The notes under the pieces: generated by a model
Databases searched by the model: none
The model's input: only the letters and a program-made list of their open reading frames with translations
What the model was told of the DNA's origin: nothing
Source: Methylotenera sp.
GTDB lineage: Bacteria; Pseudomonadota; Gammaproteobacteria; Burkholderiales; Methylophilaceae
Length of the DNA stretch: 64,000 bases
Assembly: GCF_029945705.1 (NCBI RefSeq)
Contig: NZ_JAQSDC010000057.1
Span: 1-64,000 of the forward strand
Direction of reading: 5' to 3'
Translations under genes and position numbers: made by a program
Shown here: positions 39,769-48,457 of the stretch, piece by piece
How the letters are laid out: each line of letters starts with the position of its first letter
How positions within the stretch are numbered: the stretch's first letter is position 1

Positions 39769-40476
39769 ATGGTGGAAGCTAACAAAAAACCAAGAATTGC
39801 GTTTTTAGAGGATGATTTAGCTTATGCAGAAACAATTTTAGAATGGTTTAACGAAGCTGGTTTTGAGGTGGATCACTTTGTTACTGGCTTAGATTTTCTT
39901 CGTAAATTTCCTAATGCACAATATGACCTTTGTCTTTTTGATTGGGCGCTACCCGATATGGAAGGCCCAGATGTCATGGTGAGCATCAAACTCAGATCCA
40001 ATAAATTACCCCCTATCATTTTCTTGACGGGTCGCAGTTCGGAAGATGACATAGTTCGTGTGATTGAATCAGGTGCTGATGATTACATGGTGAAACCTGC
40101 CAGCCGCCAGTTGGTGATGGCGCGGGTCAATGCGCTACTAAGAAGAACCCAACCTGAATATAAGAACGAAACGATTTGTGATTTAGGTGGCTTGAAGATT
40201 GACACTAAGCAGCGTTTGGTATTATTGGACGGTGAAGAAATTAAACTGACGGACAAGGAGTTGGATTTAGCTTGGTACTTCTTGAAAAATGTTGGCGTGC
40301 TTTTATCTAGAGCGCATCTAATGCAGGTGGTATGGGGTTCCAGCGCAGATATCGAAACACGTAAGGTTGACGTACATGTTAGTCATTTACGTACTAAGCT
40401 GAAATTAACACCAGAGTTTGGGTGGAAACTCACTTCCGTTTATCAGCAAGGTTACCGTTTAGAAAGAGCAGAGTAG
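39769..40476 (+). CDS. OmpR-family response regulator
   Basis: A 235-residue two-component regulator. The receiver has the acidic pocket FLEDD (14-16), phospho-acceptor Asp58 in LFDWALPD, and Lys in DYMVKPAS. The C-terminal winged helix (about 135-232) has the OmpR pattern ELDLAWYFLKN, LSRAHLMQVVWG, TRKVDVHVSHLRTKL, YQQGYRLE. It likely controls transcription in answer to the CHASE2 kinase two genes downstream; the FecR protein lies between, six bases after this stop. Target genes are unknown. Confidence 0.9.
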   Translation: MVEANKKPRIAFLEDDLAYAETILEWFNEAGFEVDHFVTGLDFLRKFPNAQYDLCLFDWALPDMEGPDVMVSIKLRSNKLPPIIFLTGRSSEDDIVRVIESGADDYMVKPASRQLVMARVNALLRRTQPEYKNETICDLGGLKIDTKQRLVLLDGEEIKLTDKELDLAWYFLKNVGVLLSRAHLMQVVWGSSADIETRKVDVHVSHLRTKLKLTPEFGWKLTSVYQQGYRLERAE

Positions 40477-40482
40477 TTACCT

Positions 40483-41820
40483 ATGAAAAACTCTCTTTCT
40501 ATTTTCAGCATTGCGTTGTTGTTTGTGTCTGTTATAAGCCACGCAGAAGAGGTCAGTGCCGAACGGGTGTCAGCGGGAAACCAAGAGAAAGTTTGGGCAT
40601 ATAGCGTACTTAAAAATGATTCTTTTGAACGTATTTATCAAAAGTATTTAAATAAGCGTGCCAATATTATTGCGCTATCAGCATACAACCATCACCCGCT
40701 TAGTAAGAAATTACAACCTGCACAAATTATCAATATTCCTGTTGAAATGCTGAGAAGAATACCAACTCACGCACAAGTTTTGCTGGTTTATGGTGACGTC
40801 AATACGAGCAGCATTGTTGGTGGCGATACGCATCAAGTGAAAAAAGATGACTTGTTTGTGGCTGGAGATTCTTTAGCGACAGGTAAAAATAGTCTTGCAA
40901 AACTGCTTTTTGCAGATGGCTCTAAAATTGATATTCAGTCGAACTCCAATTTAAGTATTCAAGACAGTTATCAATATGTGGGTAAAGAAACCTTTGTAAC
41001 GAATTTGAAGTTGGTCAAAGGTCGTACTCAAGTTTCTGCGAATCCAGAGCATACTTTAGGTAATACATTACAGATACAAACGCCGTCGGCAGTTGCGGCT
41101 GTGCGTGGTACGCAGTTTAGAGTGGCTGCTGAAGAGAATGTTTCTTTGCAAGAAACCCTAGAGGGCCGAGTGGCATTTAGTGCAAGTGGCCAAGAGGTTT
41201 TACTAGCTAAGGGCTATGGTAGTCTGGCAGAAAAAGACAAAGCACCTTTGCCGCCGATTCAATTGCCTAGTGCACCAGATGTAAGCAGGTTGCCAAAATT
41301 ATTTGAGTTAAACTCGGCTGAATTTAATTTTCTTGCCCAACAAGGTGTTGTTGCATGGATTGGGCAGCTGGCTTTAGATGAAGACTTTACGCAAATATTG
41401 AGTGAGCAAATGACTCAATCAGGAAAGTTGATTTTTGCAGATTTAATTGATGGTCAATATTATTTGAAGCTTAGAACGCAAGATCAGAATGGTTTGCAAA
41501 GTATGGATGCAATCCATGTTTTTCATGTAAAAGCACTTCCGCCAGAGCCGTTGTTGGAATTACTAGAACCCTTAGATGGCGCGGTTATTCCGCTTGCACC
41601 AACTAATTTAAGCTGGACTCCTGTGCCAACTGCGACTAACTACCTCGTACAAGTTGCTCGAGATGTTAACTTTACTGATAATTTATATGAACGTCATAGT
41701 TCTTACAACAAGCTCACCATCAATCAGTCGTTTGGTGCAGGTATGTTTTACTGGCGAGTTGCGACCTTGTCTGCGGGCAAGCCACAAAAATTTTCAAATA
41801 TAAGAACATTTTCTCGTTAA
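40483..41820 (+). CDS. Periplasmic FecR-domain protein with LysM-like N terminus
   Basis: A 445-residue exported protein (signal peptide, cleavage near SHA at 21). After it comes a LysM-like segment (VWAYSVLKNDSFERIYQKYL, then QPAQIINIP), a FecR domain (about 105-245: LFADGSKIDIQSNSNLSI, TPSAVAAVRGTQFRV) and a C-terminal fibronectin-like part (WTPVPTATNYLVQVARD). The FecR fold usually senses and relays a signal to a sigma factor, but no sigma factor is here. It lies between a response regulator and a CHASE2 kinase, so it may feed the kinase. Confidence 0.85.
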   Translation: MKNSLSIFSIALLFVSVISHAEEVSAERVSAGNQEKVWAYSVLKNDSFERIYQKYLNKRANIIALSAYNHHPLSKKLQPAQIINIPVEMLRRIPTHAQVLLVYGDVNTSSIVGGDTHQVKKDDLFVAGDSLATGKNSLAKLLFADGSKIDIQSNSNLSIQDSYQYVGKETFVTNLKLVKGRTQVSANPEHTLGNTLQIQTPSAVAAVRGTQFRVAAEENVSLQETLEGRVAFSASGQEVLLAKGYGSLAEKDKAPLPPIQLPSAPDVSRLPKLFELNSAEFNFLAQQGVVAWIGQLALDEDFTQILSEQMTQSGKLIFADLIDGQYYLKLRTQDQNGLQSMDAIHVFHVKALPPEPLLELLEPLDGAVIPLAPTNLSWTPVPTATNYLVQVARDVNFTDNLYERHSSYNKLTINQSFGAGMFYWRVATLSAGKPQKFSNIRTFSR

Positions 41821-41856
41821 ACATAACGGTCTAAATTTAGATCTTTAGTGTAGATA

Positions 41857-43830
41857 TTGTCGATTAGTGTGCAATTTAAATTTAAACAGCTAAGTGACCG
41901 TTTTTTTACAGCCTTAATACTGGCGCTTATTGCTTCAGTACTGGCTTACAGCGGTTTATTAGTTCGGTTTGATACTCTTCATTATGACTTAGGCCGTTAT
42001 CTTACTTTTAAGCCAGCGCCAGCTGATATTGTGATTGTTGCAATTGATGAGGCTAGCTTGAAAAGTATAGGCAGATGGCCTTGGTCTCGCAATGTGCATG
42101 CTGATTTAGTGAATAAACTCAAGCAAGAACAAGCGCGTGTCATTGGTTTGGATATAATTTTTTCTGAACCTGAATTGAGTAATGCTAAAGCTGATCAGGC
42201 GCTCACTCAAGCTATTGAGAAAGCTGACAATGTGGTGTTGCCTGTGCTATTTGAAGAGCCATACAAAGGTTCGCCAATTAAGCAAAGCGTGCCTTTGGAA
42301 AGCTTTGCTCTTCATGCCGCCGCTTTAGGGCGAGTGCATGTGCCTTTGGATGCTGATGGCATTGCCCGTAGTATTTATTTGTGGGAGGGACTGGGTTCAG
42401 CTAGTCTCCAGCACTTCTCTCAGGCCGTGCTGCAAGCAGCTAAAGAGCTGCCCAGCAATATCAATCTATTTCCTACCGATGTGTTAACAAAAACAACATT
42501 AACTCAATCAGATAGCTTAATTTCACTTGATGAACGCAGAATTAAGTTTTTAGGTCCACCTGGGCATTTTCAACGTATTTCTTACATCAATGTACTCACA
42601 GGTGAGTTTCCTGCTCATTTTTTTAAAGATAAAATTGTGTTGGTTGGTGCAACCGCTGTTGGTATGGGAGATGTGTTACCTACGCCAGTGTCAGCGCAAA
42701 TGCAACCCATGCCAGGCGTAGAGTTTCATGCAAATGCTATTGCGGCAATGCGAGACTCTGCATTAATTATTAATACGCCAATTTGGCTAACTTGTTTACT
42801 AAGCGTGATGTTGGCTTTGGTCCCATTATTGTTCTTGCCAAAACTCAGCCCATTAAAATCCTTACTTTCCATTATTGCTTATTATTTTATGGTCATGGTA
42901 GTGGCTATTGCGATGCCTTCTCTCTTTAATATTTGGATACCGCCAGCGAGCGCATTAATCGCGATACTGCTTGCGTACCCTATATGGAGTTGGCGTAAGC
43001 TTGAATCTGCGCAAGTTTATTTGGATCATGCACTCAAAAACCTCCATGACGATTTAGCTTTGTTGGGTGTGGATAGAAGAGAGTTGGAGTATGAAGATTA
43101 TAAAGACTCCACGCACTCACGTATCTCCAATGTAAAGCTAGCTTCTACGCATTTGCGAAACTTACATGGCGTGAGGCGAGATACTTTAGCTTTTATTTCG
43201 CATGATTTGCGCGCTCCACTTGGTGCTGTGATTATGTTGTTAAATGAAGATGATGGTAATCACAAACATTTACCACGTATTACCAATATGCTTAATCGAT
43301 CTCTCACCATGGCGGATAACTTTCTGCAATCATCAAGAGCTGAAATGGCCGATGTGAGTAAATTTCAAGATTTAGATTTCGTGAGCCTGGTTCAACAGGC
43401 TTTAGACGATGTATACGCGGTAGCGCACTCTAAGAAAATAATACTTAATGCACTGCTGCCTGAAGATAATCTTTGGCTGAAAGGTGATTTTGGTTTGTTG
43501 CAGCGGGCTGTCACGAATATTCTGTTAAATGCAGTCAAGTATTCGCCAGTAGAGGGAATGATATATGTAGAGTTGAGCAAAAAAAATAACGAGGCGATAT
43601 TAAGCATTGCTGATGCTGGGCTAGGTATTGAGCCAGAAAGAATCGCTAAGTTATTTAAGCGCTTTAGCCGAGCAGAGGGCGAACATCAAGCAGCAGAGGG
43701 CACAGGTTTAGGCCTGTATTTTGTAGATGTGACTATTAAAAAGCATAGCGGAAGTGTTTTTGTACGCAGTGAGCTTGGCCATGGTGCAACATTTACTTTG
43801 ACCTTACCATTAGAATTGCAACAAATTTAA
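41857..43830 (+). CDS. CHASE2-domain sensor histidine kinase
   Basis: A 657-residue membrane kinase. One N-terminal membrane helix is followed by an extracytoplasmic CHASE2 domain (about 45-295: DIVIVAIDEASLKSIGRWPW, ARVIGLDIIFSEP, FFKDKIVLVGATAVGMGD), then three membrane helices (about 300-385). HisKA has the phospho-acceptor His449 in AFISHDLRAPLG; HATPase has NILLNAVKYSP, the DAGLGI G1 box and GTGLGLYFV. It probably phosphorylates the regulator of the same cluster. The start is TTG at 41857 or GTG at 41869; no ribosome-binding site decides. Confidence 0.9.
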   Translation: MSISVQFKFKQLSDRFFTALILALIASVLAYSGLLVRFDTLHYDLGRYLTFKPAPADIVIVAIDEASLKSIGRWPWSRNVHADLVNKLKQEQARVIGLDIIFSEPELSNAKADQALTQAIEKADNVVLPVLFEEPYKGSPIKQSVPLESFALHAAALGRVHVPLDADGIARSIYLWEGLGSASLQHFSQAVLQAAKELPSNINLFPTDVLTKTTLTQSDSLISLDERRIKFLGPPGHFQRISYINVLTGEFPAHFFKDKIVLVGATAVGMGDVLPTPVSAQMQPMPGVEFHANAIAAMRDSALIINTPIWLTCLLSVMLALVPLLFLPKLSPLKSLLSIIAYYFMVMVVAIAMPSLFNIWIPPASALIAILLAYPIWSWRKLESAQVYLDHALKNLHDDLALLGVDRRELEYEDYKDSTHSRISNVKLASTHLRNLHGVRRDTLAFISHDLRAPLGAVIMLLNEDDGNHKHLPRITNMLNRSLTMADNFLQSSRAEMADVSKFQDLDFVSLVQQALDDVYAVAHSKKIILNALLPEDNLWLKGDFGLLQRAVTNILLNAVKYSPVEGMIYVELSKKNNEAILSIADAGLGIEPERIAKLFKRFSRAEGEHQAAEGTGLGLYFVDVTIKKHSGSVFVRSELGHGATFTLTLPLELQQI

Positions 43831-43924
43831 TCCAACAACCTAATTAAATTTACTCAATAAATTCGATATATAGTCATTGATGCAAAATAGTTCGCGATAA
43901 TGAGCTAATCAAATAGTGCTTATA

Positions 43925-43953
43925 ACGACAGCGCTAGAATTTTAAGATATAAT
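43925..43953 (+). promoter_or_regulatory. Sigma-70 promoter of tal
   Basis: ACGACA (-35, four of six matches) and a perfect TATAAT (43948-43953) are 17 bases apart. The start would be near 43960, about 105 bases ahead of tal. A small dyad AAGAT-ATA-ATCTT covers the -10. Confidence 0.5.
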
Positions 43954-44065
43954 CTTGCACTAGATTTTATGCATGACTTCAGTACTTTCAAATATTTAAT
44001 TAGCTTGCCTAGTTAACAGGTTTGGAAAGCAAGAATACTTTCAAATAATTTTCAGGAGGCAATCA

Positions 44066-45019
44066 ATGGCAAATTTATTAGACCAACTCAAAGCAATCAC
44101 AACTATCGTAGCCGATACTGGTGATGTAGAAGCGATTAAAGCAGTAAAACCAGTGGATGCAACAACTAATCCATCATTAGTTTTAAAAGCAAGTCAACTG
44201 CCACAATACGCACCTTTAATTGAAACTGCGATTGCTTATGCAAAAGCACAAGGCGGTACTAAAGCAGAACAAATTGACAGCGCTGCTGATAAATTAGCAG
44301 TGTTGATTGGTGCTGAAATTACTAAAGAAGTACCAGGCCGTATCTCAACTGAAGTAGATGCACGCTTGTCTTTCAACTTAGATGCAATGGTGGCTAAAGG
44401 CCGTAAGTTGATTGCACTTTATGCAGAATCTGGCATCAGTAAAGACCGTGTGTTGATTAAACTAGCTTCAACATGGGAAGGCATTAAAGCTGGCGAGATT
44501 CTTGAAAAAGAAGGCATCCAATGTAACCTAACATTGTTATTCGGTTTCGGCCAAGCGCGCGCATGTGCTGAAGCTGGTGTATTCTTGATTTCACCATTTG
44601 TTGGTCGTATCTTAGACTGGTACAAAGCTAAAAACCCAACAACAGAATACACACAAGAAACAGATCCAGGTGTAGTTTCAGTGCGCGCAATCTACGCATA
44701 CTACAAAGAGCATGGCTACAAAACAGTGGTAATGGGTGCTTCATTCCGTAACACTGGTGAGTTGATTGCTTTGGCTGGTTGCGATCGTCTAACTGTTTCA
44801 CCAAACTTATTGCAAGATTTGGCAGCAACAGAAGGCACATTAGTGCACGTGATGAAAGACACTGGCGCAACTAAAACAGCCCCAGCAAAAATGACTGAAG
44901 CTGAATTCCGCTTTGAATTAAACCAAGATGCAATGGCTATCGAGAAATTGTCAGAGGGTATCCGTGGTTTTGTTGCGGATCAAAACAAACTTGAAGCTGC
45001 TTTGAGCGCAAAATTGTAA
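44066..45019 (+). CDS. tal: Transaldolase (TalB type)
   Basis: A 317-residue TIM-barrel enzyme exchanging dihydroxyacetone units between sugar phosphates; in the ribulose monophosphate cycle it rebuilds the C5 acceptor. The N-terminal [12 protein letters not shown] and the Schiff-base Lys132 in [11 protein letters not shown] are intact, as is [26 protein letters not shown] before the ATG is a strong ribosome-binding site. Codon choice is of the highly expressed type, as in the next gene hps. Confidence 0.96.
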   Translation: MANLLDQLKAITTIVADTGDVEAIKAVKPVDATTNPSLVLKASQLPQYAPLIETAIAYAKAQGGTKAEQIDSAADKLAVLIGAEITKEVPGRISTEVDARLSFNLDAMVAKGRKLIALYAESGISKDRVLIKLASTWEGIKAGEILEKEGIQCNLTLLFGFGQARACAEAGVFLISPFVGRILDWYKAKNPTTEYTQETDPGVVSVRAIYAYYKEHGYKTVVMGASFRNTGELIALAGCDRLTVSPNLLQDLAATEGTLVHVMKDTGATKTAPAKMTEAEFRFELNQDAMAIEKLSEGIRGFVADQNKLEAALSAKL

Positions 45020-45071
45020 TTTAGTCAAATTCTAAATTTTGTAATTTGAATGTAATGTTGCAAGTTTAGAA

Positions 45072-45100
45072 TTGACTTATATTTGCTAGACATTTACTAT
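45072..45100 (+). promoter_or_regulatory. Strong sigma-70 promoter of hps
   Basis: TTGACT (45072-45077) and TACTAT (45095-45100) are separated by exactly 17 bases. The start would be near 45107, giving a leader of about 135 bases to the hps ATG. A dyad, GACATTTA-CTA-TAAGTGTC (45089-45107, one mismatch), overlaps the -10 and start and could be an operator. Confidence 0.7.
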
Positions 45101-45241
45101 AAGTGTCCAGTTTTTAGTGTAGTAAAAAATTATAGTATTAAATTAGCATTTCAGCCTTAGATAAGGGTGAAGTGGGGGTTTTTTTACTAAAATAGCAATA
45201 AATTAGTAAGATTTTAAAAAATTATTAAACGGAGAAACACC

Positions 45242-45874
45242 ATGGCATTAACACAAATGGCTTTAGATTCATTAGATTTTGACGGTACAGTTGCATTAGC
45301 AACATTAGTTGCACCGCACGTAGACATTCTTGAAATCGGTACACCTTGCATTAAACACAACGGTGTTAAATTGCTTGAAGTTTTACGCGCTAAATTCCCA
45401 AACAACAAAATCTTAGTTGACTTAAAAACAATGGATGCTGGTTTCTACGAAGCTGAGCCATTCTACAAAGCTGGCGCTGACATCTGTACAGTTCTAGGTT
45501 GTGCTGATATCGGTACAATCAAAGGCGTAATTGATGTTGCTAACAAATACGGCAAAAAAGCTCAAGTTGACTTGATCAACGTTGCTGATAAAGCTGCTAA
45601 AACTAAAGAAGTTGTTGCTGCTGGTGCACACATCATTGGCGTTCACACTGGTTTAGATCAACAAGCTGCTGGTCAAACACCATTCAATGACTTAGGTATG
45701 GTTGCTGCTTTGAACCTTGGCGTTGAAATCTCAGTTGCTGGTGGCGTTAAAGCTTCTACAGCTGCTCAAGTACGTGATGCTGGCGCAACTATCATTGTTG
45801 CTGGTGCTGCTATCTACGGCGCTGCTGATCCTGCTGCTTCTGCTGCTGAAATCACAGCTATTGCTCACGCTTAA
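45242..45874 (+). CDS. hps: 3-hexulose-6-phosphate synthase
   Basis: A 210-residue TIM-barrel aldolase of the orotidine-decarboxylase suprafamily. It fixes formaldehyde onto ribulose 5-phosphate, the entry of the ribulose monophosphate cycle. The active-site motif DLKTMDAG, GTPCIKHNG near the N terminus and ISVAGGVKAST (phosphate site) are intact. GGAGAAACACC precedes the ATG. Strong codon bias (nearly uniform GCT, GGT, AAA, GTT) and its own promoter and terminator show very high expression. hpi follows after 190 bases. Confidence 0.97.
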   Translation: MALTQMALDSLDFDGTVALATLVAPHVDILEIGTPCIKHNGVKLLEVLRAKFPNNKILVDLKTMDAGFYEAEPFYKAGADICTVLGCADIGTIKGVIDVANKYGKKAQVDLINVADKAAKTKEVVAAGAHIIGVHTGLDQQAAGQTPFNDLGMVAALNLGVEISVAGGVKASTAAQVRDAGATIIVAGAAIYGAADPAASAAEITAIAHA

Positions 45875-45931
45875 GTTTAAGCTTGGTTTTAATTAACCAA
45901 ACTCAATAAGTAATTATTGAAATGAGTAATT

Positions 45932-45969
45932 AAAAAATCCCGACTCTTTATCGAGTCGGGATTTTTTTT
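45932..45969 (+). terminator. Rho-independent terminator of hps
   Basis: AATCCCGACTC, a short loop and GAGTCGGGATT (45936-45962) followed by seven Ts. It separates hps from hpi, so hpi is either read from leakage or from its own promoter. Confidence 0.93.
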
Positions 45970-46064
45970 AATAAAGTGTTTAAACGAGGCTGTTTATTAA
46001 AAAGTCCTAGTCTAATCACAACATCTGGCTTAATGACAGCCATTGAATATTTAAGGAAAAAATC

Positions 46065-46604
46065 ATGAGTAGTAGTCAAAAATTAATTTTAGACAAATTA
46101 ACTAGCATTCTGTCTGAAACAGATAACTCTAAAGCTGCTGAGCTTTTAAAGTTAGTTGAGGGTGCTGGCCGCACATTCATCGGTGGCGCAGGTCGCTCAT
46201 TATTGGTTTCACGTTTTTTCGCTATGCGTTTAGTACACGCAGGTTACAACGTCAGCATGATTGGTGAAGTGGTGACTCCTGCAATTAAAGCCGGCGATTT
46301 ATTGCTCTTGGTTTCAGGTTCTGGCGGCACGGAAACATTATTGCCATTCGTTAAGAAGGCAAAATCTGTTGGCGCTAAATTAGTGGTCGTTTCAATGAAA
46401 AAAACATCTGCAATGGCTGATGTTGCAGATTTAGTGATCCAAGTTGGTAATGATAATAGCTTCCCACTAACAAAAGGTATGCCGATGGGCTCACAATTTG
46501 AGCTTTCAACATTAGTATTCTTAGAAGCCGCTATTGCTGATTTGATTGAGGCTAAGGGTTTAACTGAAGAAGGCATGCGCGCAATTCACGCTAATTTAGA
46601 GTAA
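46065..46604 (+). CDS. hpi: 6-phospho-3-hexuloisomerase
   Basis: A 179-residue SIS-domain isomerase that turns hexulose 6-phosphate into fructose 6-phosphate, the second step of formaldehyde assimilation. SIS landmarks are FIGGAGRSLLVSRFFAMRL, LLLLVSGSGGTETLLPF and the C-terminal MGSQFELSTLVFLEA. AAGGAAAAAATC precedes the ATG. It stands behind the hps terminator and ends before its own hairpin. Confidence 0.96.
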   Translation: MSSSQKLILDKLTSILSETDNSKAAELLKLVEGAGRTFIGGAGRSLLVSRFFAMRLVHAGYNVSMIGEVVTPAIKAGDLLLLVSGSGGTETLLPFVKKAKSVGAKLVVVSMKKTSAMADVADLVIQVGNDNSFPLTKGMPMGSQFELSTLVFLEAAIADLIEAKGLTEEGMRAIHANLE

Positions 46605-46658
46605 TCGTTATGGAATAACTATCCTAATGTCGCCATCTTAGAATAGTTACTTTGTTTA

Positions 46659-46688
46659 TAAAAAGCCCGATTTTTCGGGCTTTTTATT
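46659..46688. terminator. Bidirectional terminator between hpi and the HisA/HisF-like gene
   Basis: AAAAAGCCCGA, a TTT loop and TCGGGCTTTTT form a symmetrical hairpin with A-run and T-run, suited to both convergent genes. Confidence 0.9.
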
Positions 46689-46698
46689 GGCTTAAACT

Positions 46699-47409
46699 TT
46701 ATTGATTGATGCTTTCAAGTTGTTCTGCTGAGATTTGTTTCTGATGTAGTGCTGTGGCCAGCAGTGCGGCGTTTACGCCCATTTCTTTTAGCATGATTAA
46801 ATCATCAGCACCTCTAACTCCACCTGCTGCAATCAGATTAAACCCTTTTGCACGCGCCATAGTCTGCCGTATTAAGTCAACATTCACACCATGATTTGCT
46901 CCTACATTGCTCAGTGACATCACAATCACATCCTGCGGCCAATATTCTGTATTGTTGAGCAGTTCTATTGGGCCTTGGTAACCAAGCGGCATAAAATCTA
47001 ATGATAAAATATAGTTTCTTTTTGGGGTGTTCAGAGAAGTATAGTCGTCAATATTGGCAAAGTTTTCAGTACCGATGATTAAGCGAATACTGAGCTCCTG
47101 CCAAAGACTAAGCTCGGTATTGCTACTAATGCCAGCATCTAACCACAACTCAATCGCTGGGTAACGCTCTTTAATAGAAGCAATCACGTTATAATTATTT
47201 TGAACGCCAGCATCTAACTTTTGAATAGCGTTTAAGTCCGCAATATACAGCTGCTGAAACGGATAAACATCTAATAAAGCCGCTACAATATCTAGTGGCT
47301 TCGAAGAGTGAGTGAGCTTTGATTGTATCGCTTGATAGGTCGCTCGTTCACCTTTTTTTGCATGAACTACCACACCGTTTAATACATCGATTACTGGAAT
47401 AACTTTCAA
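46699..47409 (-). CDS. HisA/HisF-related TIM-barrel protein of C1-cofactor clusters
   Basis: About 237 residues, beginning MKVIPVIDVLNGVVVHA, then YIADLNAI, LDAGISS, ILSLDFMPLGYQG and AAGGVRGADDL. This is the HisA/HisF-like family found in methanogens and H4MPT-using methylotrophs (hisAF_rel), with no proven reaction; histidine synthesis is unlikely in this context. The TTG at 47409 is taken because homologues start there. A GTG at 47466 is possible but would overlap the divergent gene by 56 bases. It diverges from the mfnD-like gene almost start to start. Confidence 0.75.
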   Translation of the reverse strand: MKVIPVIDVLNGVVVHAKKGERATYQAIQSKLTHSSKPLDIVAALLDVYPFQQLYIADLNAIQKLDAGVQNNYNVIASIKERYPAIELWLDAGISSNTELSLWQELSIRLIIGTENFANIDDYTSLNTPKRNYILSLDFMPLGYQGPIELLNNTEYWPQDVIVMSLSNVGANHGVNVDLIRQTMARAKGFNLIAAGGVRGADDLIMLKEMGVNAALLATALHQKQISAEQLESINQ

Positions 47410-47410
47410 A

Positions 47411-48457
47411 ATGGAATCGCCTAAAATAGAGCCATTGTTAAAACTGTTTGTATGCGAGTTTATCACTGGCGGCGGCTTATGTGCAGAGGCATTGCCTGCA
47501 TCGCTGGTGAAAGAAGGTGCGTTGATGCGTGATGCTTTGCTGGCTGACTTGATTGAGCTTGATAGCTATGAAATTGTAACAACACATGATGCTAGATTAG
47601 TCGCTTCGCCCTTAGTTAAAAGCAGCTTGCAAGTTGATAGCGACTTTGAAGATTGCTTTAAAAATATGCTAACTCAGGTTGATTTGGTTTGGCTGATTGC
47701 ACCAGAGTCAAATGGTACTTTATTAAAGTTAAGCGAGCTGTGTTACGAAGCAGATGTGATTTTTTTAGGCTGTGAGTTTGATTCTACTTTGATTGGTACC
47801 AGTAAATCTTTAGCTTACGAGGCTTTAAAAGAAGCTCAAATATTTACAATACCCACCATCGCTGGCGATGAATTTATACTAGATGAAACTTTCTCTGCAG
47901 CTCAGTCTCTACAAACCCTTAGCTGCAGCCGTTGGGTGGCTAAGCCCAAGGATGGCGCAGGTTGCGATGGTATTACAGTGTTTGATGACTTACAAAAATT
48001 AATGGCTTGGTTAAAACAAGATGACCGATATTTAAACTATATTATTCAGCCATATCAGCAGGGTATTGCTGCGAGCTTATCGATGTTATGTCGAGCTGGA
48101 AAGGGCTGGCTATTGAGTTGTAATGAGCAACATATCAGTTTTGATTCTGATACATTTAGCCTAAATGGCGTTGCTGTAAACGGCATGCAGGCTTATTGGC
48201 AGCGATTTGAAACACTTGCCCGCAAAGTGGCTAAAATGTTGCCAGATGCAGCTGGTTATATGGGGATTGATGTGATTGTCGATGTTGAAAACGACAAAAT
48301 TTATGTGGTTGAAATTAACCCACGACTCACCACCAGTTATGTCGGCTTGCGTGAAGCAATCGGGCATAATCCAGCCAAATTAATTTTAGAAAGTATTAAA
48401 GACGCCAAGTTTACAATGCCAGTACTGCAGAGAAACATGGTTGAAATTTCATTATGA
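47411..48457 (+). CDS. ATP-grasp protein, MfnD (tyramine-glutamate ligase)-like
   Basis: A 348-residue ATP-grasp ligase with the N-terminal LFVCEFITGGGLCAEALPASL typical of MfnD-like proteins. The core shows WVAKPKDGAGCDGITVF (glycine loop), IIQPYQQGIAASLSMLC and the metal site VVEINPRLTTSYVGL. In methanogens MfnD joins glutamate to tyramine for methanofuran; methylotroph methylofuran uses tyrosine, so the substrate may differ. The start could also be TTG at 47435 (MLKLFVC). It overlaps the MfnF-like gene by four bases. Confidence 0.8.
   Translation: MESPKIEPLLKLFVCEFITGGGLCAEALPASLVKEGALMRDALLADLIELDSYEIVTTHDARLVASPLVKSSLQVDSDFEDCFKNMLTQVDLVWLIAPESNGTLLKLSELCYEADVIFLGCEFDSTLIGTSKSLAYEALKEAQIFTIPTIAGDEFILDETFSAAQSLQTLSCSRWVAKPKDGAGCDGITVFDDLQKLMAWLKQDDRYLNYIIQPYQQGIAASLSMLCRAGKGWLLSCNEQHISFDSDTFSLNGVAVNGMQAYWQRFETLARKVAKMLPDAAGYMGIDVIVDVENDKIYVVEINPRLTTSYVGLREAIGHNPAKLILESIKDAKFTMPVLQRNMVEISL

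Noticed and set aside
45150-45190. Leader of hps as a known riboswitch
   Set aside because: Only a five-pair CCTTA-GA-TAAGG hairpin and a G/T run are visible; no known riboswitch core is present.
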